Of a stretch of DNA of 64,000 nucleotides, positions 46,267 to 59,400 are shown in pieces; the stretch's first letter is position 1, and each line of letters opens with the position of its first letter. The notes under the pieces are model-generated. The model saw only the letters and a program-made list of their open reading frames with translations, was not told where the DNA came from and did no database searches. The stretch covers positions 55,278 to 119,277 of the forward strand of contig CACRXP010000609.1 of NCBI GenBank assembly GCA_902702965.1. Reading direction: 5' to 3'. Made by a program: the position numbers and the translations under genes. This DNA is from Spirometra erinaceieuropaei (Eukaryota; Platyhelminthes; Cestoda; Diphyllobothriidea; Diphyllobothriidae).

Positions 46267-46278
46267 AGAAATATCACA
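46267..46278. repeat. 12-bp direct repeat, right edge of Penelope cassette
   Basis: AGAAATATCACA, the partner of 42653-42664. Confidence 0.75.
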
Positions 46279-48604
46279 GCATTCATTTTTGCGGTGAGTC
46301 ACTACTTCTTCACAGCGGGTACTCGAATAAAGGATGCCTTTCTATTTTAAACTATTCTAACAATTCCCAAATGACAAGATTTACGCTCAGGGTTTTCGAA
46401 CTACATTATATCTACTTTTAACGTAAGGGAAAGCCTAATTTAATCAATGTTTTTAAAGGGAGGAACAAAAACTTTTGCAATGCAAGTCAACTATGCCCCC
46501 CGTTGCACTGGCAGTATTTATGAGCGGAAAGGTGTGGTGATGGTGGAGTGAAAATTTTACGATCTTTCATGACCGCATGATACAATTTCCCCGAATATAA
46601 AATTTTCGAAAGCCGTGCTTTTCCTTTCATTCAGAACAAAAAGGGATATTGTGTCCAGGGTTTTTACAAGACCTATGTTGAGTTTATTGGAGCGCTGAAA
46701 CCTAACGAGAAAAGTACCTACTAATCAATTTATGATAGAAGGTATTTTTGGCTTGCCTCATGTAAGAAGATCGTTTAAAGGCCTGCAGGATTGGCTGACA
46801 CATATTTTTTAGAATTATACTGCACTGGAGATTAAAATAACCACACAATATACTTGGGGTTTTCTCATGGAAAACGTATCTAAGAATTTCGGCCAACAGT
46901 CTGGGGGGCAAGCCGCCTTAACCTAGGATTTGATGCTTAAAATTACTGCATGTGTCGCAGAAACTCACCAGAATGTCGACACATCCGCCGCCTTGAACAA
47001 AACCGTTGATTTAGTGGTAGAGAAACTCTACTATCATTCGCCGCAAAAATATGCGATGGGGCACAGGCAGACATAGAGCACACTAAGTGATATATCTGGA
47101 AATGAGTCCACACGATTCCGAAACGCCAACTTTGAGAAAAGTATGGCTGACAAGATGGTGACTGTATTTCGGGTAGAATAAACTTTTAGCTTTACGGATG
47201 GCTCCGCGCTAGGTTACAGGGGGGTAGACAACTTTTTATACTGGACAGCCAATTTTGTCATGACAGTAAATGGCATATGCCGGTTATGTCCTAGGTCCGC
47301 TTTCAGACCTGATTGTGTGATGACGGGCGGTTAAACGCGAATGTCATGCGGTATTGTTTTGTTTTAGTCAAAGCTTTCCTCCCGCCACTATTCGTCTTCT
47401 TTCTTCGGACGCTGATCCCTATTACGATGCTGCCTTAATGTTTTGGTTTCGTTTGTTTTGTTTTAGTCTACTATTAACCCCCACTGGCTTAGTTTTCCGG
47501 TTGTTGTGAAAGGGAGTGGGTGTACTGCGCTGACCACATGTGATGCATAACGCTGATCGTGCTTGTGTTTTAGAAAGTAGTTCATATGTTATACGAAACT
47601 ACTTAATTCTTATTAGAGACTTGCGCACAATATTCAGATAGGTCTTCCAACAGCGAGACCACTTTTATCAAAGAACTGTTTTGGCTGACCCTCAAGCCTA
47701 GGCTTTCACACTCACCCTCAGATCTGGGATCCACTTGCGCCTCATAATTTTTTTTATGTTAGCGGAGTTACTTTTTGTAGACGACCCTTAACAGTCGACT
47801 CTTCAAAGGGGAGTGTGCAGTCGGAGCGTATATGGCAACCTAAAACTATATATTCGAGTTATATTTGGTCCGTCATAATTATGACGGATTAGGACGGACT
47901 AGCCCGGTCGCTTGGTTTGGGCTAGTCTTGATACCAACTGACTTTTCAACAATCTCTCTACGTAGGAATTCTTTCGGGTGAACGGCATCGCACATGCACC
48001 GTCAGCCAATTAGATTGATAGCACCACACTATTCCGTAAGTCCAAACAGGCTAACAGACGTCTAGCCCTGGGTGCATAAAGTGCGATCAGGGCGACTAGG
48101 TGTTCGAGAACCGTACAAAGAGAGACGTCTGTGACTTAATAGTTCCCGGTTTATCTGTATTCTCCAGTTAGCTAAGCCTAATGCAGAATTAAGGAGAATA
48201 CCATGCTCGAAGTCTATTCCATTGTTCAAAGGGGACCAGTTCAGTGCCATTATTACTAAGTAACGGACTCTTTTCGATAGTTAAGATCAGTAATGCTTGC
48301 ATCGCATCGCCTATCTGGTCAGACTGTACAACGGAATACTCGTTCTCTTTTCCCCAGAGTATGACACTTGCGAGTGATAGCATCCGTGATCGTCTCCCCT
48401 TCTGTCTATTGTTGACTTATAAGTGGTTGAGGGTTAGAAGCGGGTTAACAAGTGCCATAGTAGTCTCCTTGGCCTGTTATTTACTCCTCGTTGCGCTGTG
48501 GCCTGCAAGAAATCTGGCTTAGGATCCATGGAAATACGGGGTGTCTTGTTCTCTATCAACTAGATCTGTCACCGGCACCGCTGCCGTGATTTAGATAAAC
48601 ATTC
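46279..48604. other. Unassigned sequence upstream of MMS19
   Basis: No coding sequence is recognised on either strand. A perfect 20-bp palindrome TCCGTCATAATTATGACGGA lies at 47869-47888. The first exons and promoter of MMS19 may be here if the gene starts upstream of 48992. Confidence 0.4.
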
Positions 48605-48760
48605 ATGGCCAGGAGATTGCCTGTAAAAGGAGATTGGAATGGCCATTCCTGGCTCACCAGCCGTGCCCAACCCGAGGTGTACAACCCCTGTGGCTCGATT
48701 CCACGACCTGTTGGTTTGAAGTCCTACACTCTAGCCACTGAGCCGCGGGCTCGTTGTCCT
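48605..48760 (-). mobile_element. SINE-like repeat with tRNA-derived head, second copy
   Basis: On the minus strand CGAGCCCGCGGCTCAGTGGCTAG (split at 48753-48731; A box) is followed by a B-box-like GGAATCGAGCC (about 48701-48691), CAGGGGTTG and GGTTGGG, in the same order as at 34280-34370. A much-decayed hammerhead-like block follows (CTGGTGA, CCAGGAATGGCCATTCC, about 48663-48635). Confidence 0.6.
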
Positions 48761-48980
48761 GTCACAAGTGGATTTCCGTTATTTTCCTTGATCACTGTTT
48801 TGTTTAAATGCTATTTTGCCCATAGGCCGTACTCCCCGACAGACGTGTGTTATACATAATTGTTTATCCTCACCGTATACTACGGAAGCTTGCGCCATCA
48901 GCCTGCCTCACCCTGCTCTCTATTATTACTTGTGATTTTTAAGCTAACGCAAACTCATTCACTCACCCCACTTATCCTTT

Positions 48981-48994
48981 CTTCTTTCTAGATG
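48981..48994 (+). promoter_or_regulatory. Splice acceptor directly before the first MMS19 ATG
   Basis: CTTCTTTCTAG-ATG is a good polypyrimidine/AG acceptor abutting the ATG. It means either that a cis-spliced exon lies upstream, or that a spliced leader is added here, as happens on many flatworm mRNAs. The sequence alone cannot decide. Confidence 0.5.
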
Positions 48995-50426
48995 TCCAGA
49001 CTACTGGAGCTGGTTGAATCGTTACAGTAAGTTTTGACCGGTTAAAGGCCTATGTTTACCACTATCCTTTCGTCTCATATGGACAAAACTAGAGAATCTT
49101 CGAGGCAGCATCTTCTTTTCCATAGTTAACAAGAATCGGCTTGCAGGTTAGGAGACAGACCTTGAAAATACCAGTTCCGACGTTGTTTGATAACGTGCAT
49201 TTGATCCTGCTGGTAGACGACAGAGCTCCAGAAGGAACTACCAGTATCATACAGTTCCGGATTCCGCTTCAGCTGGACTATTCGTCTAGACACGTTTGTC
49301 TTCAAGATCTGTGTAAAGTGTAATGTAGAGCACATTGCTTGTCAGTCCGCCAATTACTTCCTCTCACCATAAATTTTTCCAGACATTTTACGCTTTTTAT
49401 TAGGTATAAAGTGGTTTTAACTTTACCCTGCGTCCGGAATACTGACCGCAATAGTTTTATTTTTAAATTCGGCCGTTCGTTTTTAAGGGTTTTATGCAAG
49501 CATTTATTACTGTTTGTCTGGTGTTTAGAACTGGCCTGTCAAATCCAGACAGATTGCTTCAGCGAGATGCCTTCAGAACCTTAAATGATGGACTTACATC
49601 TTTGCCCTTATCGGAATTTTCGCCCAAAGAAGGTATGTACCTCAGCCTTTAATTGTCTTTGCTAGAATTTTCGAATACGCCCGTGCGGCTAGCCCATCTT
49701 GATAGGCATCAAAGAAGCTGGCTTGACAAGCTTGTAAGACCTATGCAGTTGCAACCATTAGCATTCGTATAATCTAGCGTTATATGGCCTTTCAATTCTT
49801 CTTACTTTACTCGCGCACAGCTAACCAATACGCGCCACTAAACATGCGCTTATTGGTCCTATAAGTTTACTCGAGGCTCGTTATGCCAGATATTTTATAT
49901 TTGAGCTTTTGGGGTGCTTTGCAAAAAGTGGAACATGCTATCATACATTATTAATTCGCTACTCTGTTTCTCTCTGAGCAGCAAAAATCTTCAGTGCAAG
50001 ATACATTTACATTTTCCGCCTTTGGGCCTTTTGGTCCCAGACGGCTAAATATATTTCACCTGACGTAGATAGTACGAATTATATGGTGACGCCATGGGAC
50101 AGCTGTTGTTTTATTTTCTACAGTAAAGGTTGCATTTTCTATTTTCGAATATCGACTTACCTCCCGTTTATTGTGACAATTCTAACATGAGCACCAATGT
50201 TTGAACTTGGTTCTGTGTTCCAAAAGGCAGATGTCTTCATTTTGGTGCCACAGGGGATACTTAATTACTTGAGGACTATACCCTCCGAATTCGCAGTCGT
50301 ATTCCCACTTATTTTCTCTGTTTGAAGCCGATCTATGCTACTAGTATCGATCAAGAAAGACTGCGGAAGCCCAACCGCCGTGTAAATCACAATCAGTTTT
50401 CTGCTGCAGTCCATAAGCAATAGTCC

Positions 50427-50459
<33 letters not shown>

Positions 50460-53400
50460 TAATAATAATCACCACCACCACCACCACCACCACCACCACC
50501 ACCACCACCACCACCATCATCATCATCATCCCACTAATAATAGTGATAATACGCATGGCCGTTAAAATGACTCAGGCTACACCTCATGGGACTGAATATC
50601 TATCTAGAATGGGTGAAGGCAGTTGCCTAAAAGAAATCATTGGAGGATAACGTGAGTCTCGTTTAGCTTGGGTGCCATGTTTGACATGGTTTTGGACCAT
50701 TACTCTGGGATACTGCATATGTTCGCACTAAATAACTTTTGTAACTATCTTCTTTCACGGCTGAACATATTACTTTTTCTTTCAGTGACTCACTTGGTGG
50801 ACTTTTACGTTGCAAACATGGCAACGGCCGATCCTGCCCTTATATCATCTGTCCTCGACGGTCTTAACTGGCTTTCTTCGGTTTCACAACTGTCGGGCAT
50901 AAATGCCGTAAAGGTGTGCGTAGATGGCTTCTTCTCCAGTCTCCCCATCCGCAGCTTGGGCAGAAACGAACGAAAAAAGGCCGTTCAATTACTCTCTACC
51001 CTTCTTTCAAATGGAAAAACACGCGAAGGTTCGCTTTTCACACACACAGCTACACAATCCTGCTCTCGTTTAAAACCCGTTTGTATCTTCTACTCATTTT
51101 TAAATAAACTGTATTCGACATCCTTGAAAGTTGAAGCCGATATAGTCGGATCATGATAAGTATGGTTGTAACTTCAAGCCGCGAACCTCATATGACCAAT
51201 TGCTTTATTCAGCTAAGGCTTTATCACTGAATATGGAGGACAGAAGTCATTCCGTTTGTTGGTACACTGCGGCCAGAGAATCATAACTCGAGTAACTCAC
51301 AAATCGCGCGATTTACACCTCTCACGAGGTTCCCAGACCCACTTAACCTTAAAATATGGCCGGGCCCCGTTGAGTGGACGACAACTTTAGATTTTACTGT
51401 AATTTATTCTCTCCATTGAAGCGTGTTCGAACGCCGACGACCAGATTACGTCTGCCCTTTCTGTGATACAACTGCTTTTGCAAAGTCATTTGCCATTAGG
51501 GACCAACATTCCGCAGCCTAGCAGCAAGCGCGACGATCCTCCCCTTCCCACCTAGTGCCAAGGCTTCGCTCCGATAGAACACTTAGTTATGTGGGACTTG
51601 TGCGAGTTAATACCTCTTTGAGGAGCAGTAGTGACGACCCTAATGGAAAACCATTATCACTTGGATCAGGAGATCGCCACAGTTATCTACTCGGGAGTGT
51701 CCGACCCTGAAATAATTGTACTTAGTGTCAAAACTTGTGATGAATGCGAAATCTCGTAATTTTAGTGGTTGTGTGATGGCGTAGCAGCAACAGTTCATAA
51801 ATATTACGCAGACTATGTTCCCGGGCAATAAGGATGGGCTGAAACAGGAAACCGAGGTGTGGGACGAAAAAGTTCTCATTCTAGCGGTCGAGTATCCGTC
51901 TTCTTAACCACGTCTAGGTCCCCTCCAATTTGCAATTGTTGAGGACAACAATCACTAGTAACGACCAATGTATCGTGAATGTTCACCATAAGCTATACAC
52001 CTGCCCAAATACAAACAGTGGGAAAAGGCCAGAGGCATGTAAAATCGATATTCAGAAGTCTCACGACCTGATCACAGTGCTCATATGCGACTCAGGAGGT
52101 GAGATGCAGCGTTGTGTCAACCAGGTTAAAACAAAGTGGACGAGATTGCCAGAGTTCAGTTAGTTTGGATCCCTGGCATTGTGACCCTCTCTGAGACGGG
52201 AGGGTGATGATGGCGATCACGTGAGCCCACTGCGACAAATTCTCCCAAGTCATTTAGTAAAGATCTTTAGACGGTTTTTGTAGCTTTCTAGTTTTCTGTT
52301 TTTATCAATCTATTACACTGCTAATGAAATAGAGGCTGAAGAGTCACTGCATGTAAAGTAGTCGAAGCGGTCATCTGATCTGCTTTGGCCGCCTATAACA
52401 TCATCGTAATCTCTGTTTGTGCAAACGGTCGCAATTGTCGTCTCTATTTCACTGACACGCCTGCCTGCCACGTTTCCTTCGCAACCACTCCGAGGCCGGT
52501 CTGCACAGTCCTACCTGTAGAAGTTACTATTAGCAACAGTTGTAGAAATCAAGTCAACGGTCACTGTCACAGTCGCCAATGCAAAGTTTAATATGCTTGT
52601 GAAACGGTTACCACTATCCTATAATATTTCAGTTGACTTTACCCTCTGATTAAAAAGCAGAAAACTAAAGCTACAATTACAAGGCATCATTGTCCCGACC
52701 TAGTCTAGACTGCGCGTTATCTAGGCAAACAATTTAGTGCACGTAGACCTTTCCAGACCATCTGTCTGGTATCTGAGTTAGGGCGAACGTTTGTCTAAAT
52801 CCCAGTTGAACTTTGCTATGGTCATGATTCACGCAGACGCCAATAAGGGGGTCCAGGCATGTCAATCTGAGATAACAGGTGCCCTGGGTAGACAGACCTG
52901 TCTGTCCGCCTGATTGCGGGCAACTCGGTTCGTTCACCTATGGCGGAGCGTAGAACAGACTTCGGGGAGGACCGGATGCGGATAAGCAGACTCAGGTCTG
53001 GAACATGAGCAGTCGCGGACCGTGTAACGCTTATACTCTCAATCGTGGATGGACACATCCAGCAAACAGGTTACGCACGAAAAGCTCCGGAGTCGAAGTG
53101 GACTTCCAATATGGCGAATGTTGCCATCGATTTGATGTGGCCTCACTCGCTGCTCGGCATGGTGATGCAGGGGGTGGATAGAGGTGCCCACCTTCGTAAT
53201 CAGGAGGCATTAGAGACTACCTCTTCATCAGGCCGTCCCATACCATTCGGACCACTCGGGGTTTTTGATGATCGAAGAGTCGTGGTCTGCGATCTCTGGT
53301 TGCCTTGCGAGGGCCAGGGATACCGAGCGGAAAGATTTCCTGCCCGACTATAACAGGCTGCCACGCGCGCAGGATTCTACTTATCTCCCAGTTTTGTCTT

Positions 53401-56400
53401 TTGTCCACAGGTCTTCTTCAAATGAAACAGGAATTCATACGAGGGTACATTGCTTCCGTTGAGGAGGAAAAGGACCCCGAAATCTTAATGCTAGTATTTC
53501 CTGCACACTGTGTTGTCATGCGTTACTTCGAGCTGGGTACGTTCATGTTTTCGCCTGTCCTCTGACAGATTCATTCAGGCCACTTGGAGGAGGACTTTTT
53601 TGATATTGTTGCCGCATACTTCCCCGTGGACTACTCACCGGTGAGTTTATCCTTGATCTAGTTAAGTGCTCTGCCTGCATCCTGGACCATGAGTTTATTC
53701 CCAAAAGTTCGACTTTTCTCTATCTTTTGCTCTCCTTGTTGCTTCTAATGCGCTTAGGGCTAAACGATTTCCCTCTCTGCTAACTGCTCCGAATGGTGAC
53801 AGAACGTAAGTGAGAGTAGTCAGCGTATTTCTCCAACACCGCCGGGTTTCTTTGTAAATCCCGATTTGGTTATTTTAGAAGATCCGGTAAATGTGCAACA
53901 TACTTGAACGGGAGGTTTATGCCAGGTTAGCTGCTGCGCCTCAGACAATCTCCAGTCGCCCTGACCTGCTCTTTCGATGTGTAGCATGCTGTGTGTCATC
54001 GGCCTCACGCTCTTTTCCCATACACAAATACACACAAGTCTTATTCGTATATTCCTATTCACGCTTATGCCACCACCCACCGGTGATGATGGTGGCCATC
54101 GTCGGGTTTGTTTAACAGACTACTTCACATTCTGAAAACGTCCTGTCTAGCGGCCTAACCGCCGCAGCATTAAAAAGACTCCCAAGACACACACAAATCA
54201 TAAAAATAGTTCTCACTTCTCTGTTGCAGCCTGTTCTCAACATTGGTATTTTTTATAAATGACAAGCACCATTGATCTGTCATCAGGTCGGTCATATTTT
54301 AATCCCTCGAATCTGCCAAAACGCCTAGTAACTCAACTTTGCACAACAGTCATCTGACGAATTATAGATTGGTTGCCTAAGAAAACACGCCTAGGCGACC
54401 AGTTTAGCGTATAGAATTGGATCAATCTCACAGACCACAGTAGTATGGACGGGTAACTTACCCAGATATGAAAGGCCCTAAAGCCCTAGGCCGCGGTATG
54501 CCTGATATTTTCTCATCTTCCAGCTCTTTTATCTGTACGTTTCAGCTTTCTGTTCAAATGCAAGCACAGTTGATGCTTCGAATGGATTCGATGGAACTCT
54601 TCAAAAATCAGGAAACACGACCACATCTCTGAATTCTGGGGCCGGTTTTTCTAAATCATCATAAGTTGTTGTATCCTCACTGACTGAATTTGAGTGCCAG
54701 CCTACATAGTGCAATACCAATGCTAACTCTCCAGCATTTCATTTCTGATACTAACTTTACCTCGTATGAGTTACTTCAAAATTCTTTCTTCTCCATCTGC
54801 GTCGCAGCCACCAGGCAAGTCACTGGACCTCAAGCGTTCGGACTTGGTAGCCAAATTGAACGACTGCCTTTTTGCTTCTCGTCTCTTCGCCGGCTCCCTC
54901 CTCCTGCCCCTTCTTATCGAGAAAGCAGGCTCTCAGTGGTCAGACGGCCGTTCTGATGCCCTTGATCTCCTAGCTGACAGTTTAAATGGCTTTCAGGGCT
55001 GTGTCGAGACCTACTCGGATTTTTCTCTCAAACCGCCCTCCACCGCGGTCGCCAGTCCTCTACCCTTTCCGCAGGTTTCAGCATACCTATTTGCCTTGTG
55101 CAATCTCGTTCGCGAACTGGTGAGTTTCACATGCTCCCCCCTCCCTACCTGCACACGAATACGCACTCCTTCCCGAGCGGCTGAGAGTGGCAGTCGCGCG
55201 TCAATCAAGTGTTTTGTCTGTTTTCTTTGTGACTGCAGGCCATCCAGTTGGACCCCTCCGAGCGTGGGCGCGATTCAACTCGTTTACTGGCAATTGTCCA
55301 CGGTATTACATGTGCCTACGTGTCACAGGTAATTATATACACTGGCCTTATGTTTTCTATACGTTGAGTTCCCTCGTTTTACCAAACAAATGCAACTCGG
55401 AGCGCTTTCCTCTCGCTCATGCAACTATCGCAATTACATGTGTGGATACGCGTTTTACTCATCTCTAGCAACATCATAGGGCTGTCTCGAGCGTTCGCAC
55501 ATCATTAACTTCCGCGTCTTCAAAAAGAGTACCCACTTGACGACCTAGCATCTATTACCTGGAGGACTTGGGAACCCTTTGACCCACATAGGAAGTGTGC
55601 AGTCGGTAGCCAAACTGTCCCTATTTGCGTTCCTAACTAACTTTGATTCCTATGCCACTTTTTTATTTTTGAGATGGTTAGAACCAGTCGCGCTGCGGTG
55701 GATTCACTGGTATCCAATCAGGTCTATGGGTTACAGGGATGCGGTTCCACCGGGGTATCACATTGTTGAGTGGTATGTATGCTTGTTTGTTGCAACGGCG
55801 CGCACGGGTGCGGTATGAGAAATGTGTAATGTCTTAGCGATGATTAGACTCGAGTACCGCCAATTAGGTCCATGCGATGCTTGAAAGAACAGAAACAATG
55901 TGGGTGGGTAAAGCAGACCGACGGACGTTGGTCGGCATCCGTAACCCTGGTTCTTCTGTCGTGCCTCAATGGTTTCGTAGGGGTCCGGTCAGACCACTGG
56001 TGTACGTGCTTGGTTAGAAGACATCCCTTTGTACGACGGTATTGTAAGGGAACTTCGAAGTCGAAAGGCGGGCTTAGCAGTGAGTTTGTGGTACACAGCG
56101 CAGCAATGTAATTGCTGGAAGAGGAGCAGCGTGCGTGGACCAGAAAGTCACAGTTGCTGCATCGTGTGCTCCACGTCAAAAACACAGACGTCTCGATTAT
56201 AGGAAAGCCGACATGGTCTACTTGTTATTGGAAGTATCTCCACTGCCTGAATAATTTTTAAAGCAGCTGAGAGGTTGTTGCGTGCTCTTGGGGCGTCCGC
56301 GTTGTTGTGGCTTTGAAGGTGCTCGACCAAGACGAACCGGAACTGGAGGGGTGCGGCCACAATGAGAACAGGTTGCTGGGGAAGCTTAAACATACTTTCG

Positions 56401-59400
56401 CGCGTTTTAAAAACTTGGTGTCCTCCAAGATGCACTTTGAAACATTTCGATCTCCGTTTGAATGAAAGTCATAATGCTCATTTTGCCACTGCTCTCTTAA
56501 CCTGGCATCATGGATACCTTCGTGGCAGATTGTTTTTTTCCTCATACGATTCCCCGTGTCGTGCAACCGAATATCTCTCAGCTGCTTCGCACCACACGCC
56601 ATTTGGTTAGCGTAGACATTCCTAAAATATCTCTTGTCTGACCTACAGGGATCACTGTGTAATTGGCCATTGGGGTGGTTTTAACTTATCGTCTACCGTT
56701 GTCTGGAGTGTAAATAGGCTACTCACTGAAATTAATTGGCAGGAATATTCCTGACATCTCCCCACCTCATCCACAAGGCTCTAAGAATAAGTGTTAGTCC
56801 ATAATCCCAAACCGCGAGTTGTTCAAAACAGTACGACTTTTCTTCGCATAACTTACGCCGTGTTCCACCATCTACTAGCCCTTGTTCTTATAAAAACAAT
56901 TTTTCAGCCCTCGGTCCACACAATTGAGGACTTTTCGGAAACTTTCCTCAATACTCTGTGTCCCGATCGCGAAAAGAGTGTGGTCTTCGACTCATGGTTT
57001 TCGGTGCCCCCAAAATCTACCCTCACAGCTCTACCTAATCCTGCGCCACAGGGTTTGTTGGCTGACTGTTTGATCGCAGCTGTCTCTTCGGCCGTCCTTT
57101 CGGCTTCAACAGCTGCCTCCTCAAATGATTATGCTCTTGCCCGGATTCTTCTGTCCAGACTATTTCACCGACTAGCGGCCCCTCTGCTCACGCCTGTGAT
57201 GCCATCAATGCCCGACGATAGAGTGTTTTACGACGCAAAATTTGACCAGGCAAGTCTGCGTCCCCTCTTTCTGCTTGTTTTTAAGTTTTTTTCTACTAAG
57301 TTTAAACAGTAGCTATAATTTGTTACTTAACAGACGCCGTAGTGAGACCGCAATTTGCTTGCGTAACCTCTTAGCCTTTTTAACAAAACCGACCCAAGCG
57401 TACTCCGGTCAGTTTAACAGACTGTAACCAACGAACTGTTAAGAAAACGTGGCCTGGTTAAAGACTGCGCAAACTAGTCCTTGCCAGATCTTTGCCGAAA
57501 TATAAGGTGCTGGCTGACGGTTCGTCGAAGTTGCAAAAAATTCGCCGAAGTTGCAAAAAATTCGCCGAACTGTCCGGGGAGTGTACGTCCCTCCTGCCAA
57601 ATAGCATTTAATGACATGATTTTCTCACCACTCGAGCCATGGTTGACATCGCTTCATCCAATACGCTGCATTCCGGAACATTGAGTTACCAGGTTTTGAG
57701 CATCTTCGTCTATGCTGCTATGTGACCTCGCATAAGAATGTATTAAAATATGGGCTAGGCAGAGGCAATGAAATATGAAAAATTTGATGATGTAATGAAA
57801 TTTCCTGGCCCACTATTCAACTGCTCACAGTAATGCATATTTATAAGATAAACTGTCCAATAAAAGAACGACCTAGAGGGGTCAAACGCGATATGTTGGT
57901 AGATGGCGACCTCCAACTTTTCTATTGCGTGGCAATTTACACAATTTATTTTCTGCTTCGTATTTTCCCCCAGGATTACGTCTACGCAGAGTTAAACTAA
58001 CTGTTCGCATGTGCACAAAATTTACAATACATGCCGAAGCCCAGGAATAATTCCCAAATTCATAAAAATCTAGGCAGACGACGAGCCGTCCTCACCACGT
58101 CCACAGAAGTGAAAATCACGTATAAATATCTGTTTTGAGACATCGATGTACGAGATTTTATTGAACAGTAAGGTAGGAAGGGATTTTTAGGCGAAGACCA
58201 CAGTGTATGAAAGGTAAGGGAAAACAAAAATTAACACAGCATCTGCTTGGTGAACATCTAGCAGCCATAACACTGATCCCTTCGTAAAACCTTATTTATG
58301 ATTCGGGCGCGGTGTTTTTGATTGTTTGCCACAGTTTTTATACGCACTTCAGTTTTCCTTGCAGTGAGTTGCTAATTTTTGTCGAGAAGTACAACCATCC
58401 AAAGTGAGGCACATCGGAATGGTCATTCCTACTTTATTAGCCGTCATCAGCCAGTCATTTCTTATTGCCGTCCTCCAGACAGGATAGATCCATGCACGCT
58501 ACTCCTTGTATGTATGTTTATTCTAGTGTGTTACCTAGTATTTGGTGCCATTGGAGGGGCATGGTCTAGGCAGCTGGGTTAAAGAGAAGTCAGCGAACTA
58601 GGCCATCGAAAATCTTATGCATGCATGCATGCTGTTCGCGGTCTAAAAGTGAAAATAAGAAGTTATAGTCTAAGTGCCAAACTGCCTTTGATTTATGAGC
58701 CCGACCACTGTGCCATATAACTATTTTTGACGAGGCTTGACGTCTTGTAGTCCAGGGACGCATCGCATTTGGAGAGCATCTTTTCTTCTGCGTAGTCTGG
58801 CACGCAAAAGTGGCTTCATATCACAGACACGCCCTACCAACATGCTGGTGTTCGACACGTGGTCGTGTCGATTAAAGGCCTTCAACAAAATTATTCCTAT
58901 ATCTAGTACCAAAAAAGTTAACGATTTCTGTTCACGAATACCTTACCTGAGATTTTTTTCCTTTTCTTGGATGTGGTGTGATTACCACTCTCATAAAGTT
59001 TCCGACGCTGCCTTTGCACATCGGCGCATTTGGTTGTAAGTGCCACAGAACATGATACTGCTCGGTATCTTTTGTATTGACTTCAGGGTTCTTGTAAAGT
59101 CAATCACTTTTTTGCCCTGATAGGCCAGAGGAAACTTCATATCTAAGTTCGCAGAACAGTACTGTTTTTTGAGATAGGAGATTCGTTGTTCACTCATACA
59201 TTGTTTCACGCACTGCCTGGTTTTTCCTGTCTTTCGTCCATGAACATAGATCGACCATATCAAAAGCATGACTATTTTTACCGCAAAAAGGATGCCACCC
59301 AGCTACATTTTTGGGGAATCGTGTTCAGAGGCCTAAGATACAAGTCTTACATTTTCAGGGGATCAAAACCTCTGACACGCGTAACTGCGCCACAATATAG

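Noticed and set aside
49141..49323. Open frame between MMS19 exons 1 and 2, with a good-looking acceptor before it
   Set aside because: Exon 1 ends in phase 2, and this segment would need phase 0. Exon 1 joins in phase to 49529 and there matches MMS19, so this is intron.
50341..50650. Val/Ile-rich and Thr-rich ORFs
   Set aside because: Translation of the AAT/ACC/ATC microsatellite inside an MMS19 intron.
53569..53578. Acceptor CTGACAG at 53562-53568 for MMS19 exon 5
   Set aside because: It gives the wrong phase. The acceptor 10 bp downstream (ending 53578) restores the frame and the family match.
56148..56610. Overlapping ORFs of 80-114 codons on both strands
   Set aside because: They lie in MMS19 intron 7, have no motif and no supporting splice sites.
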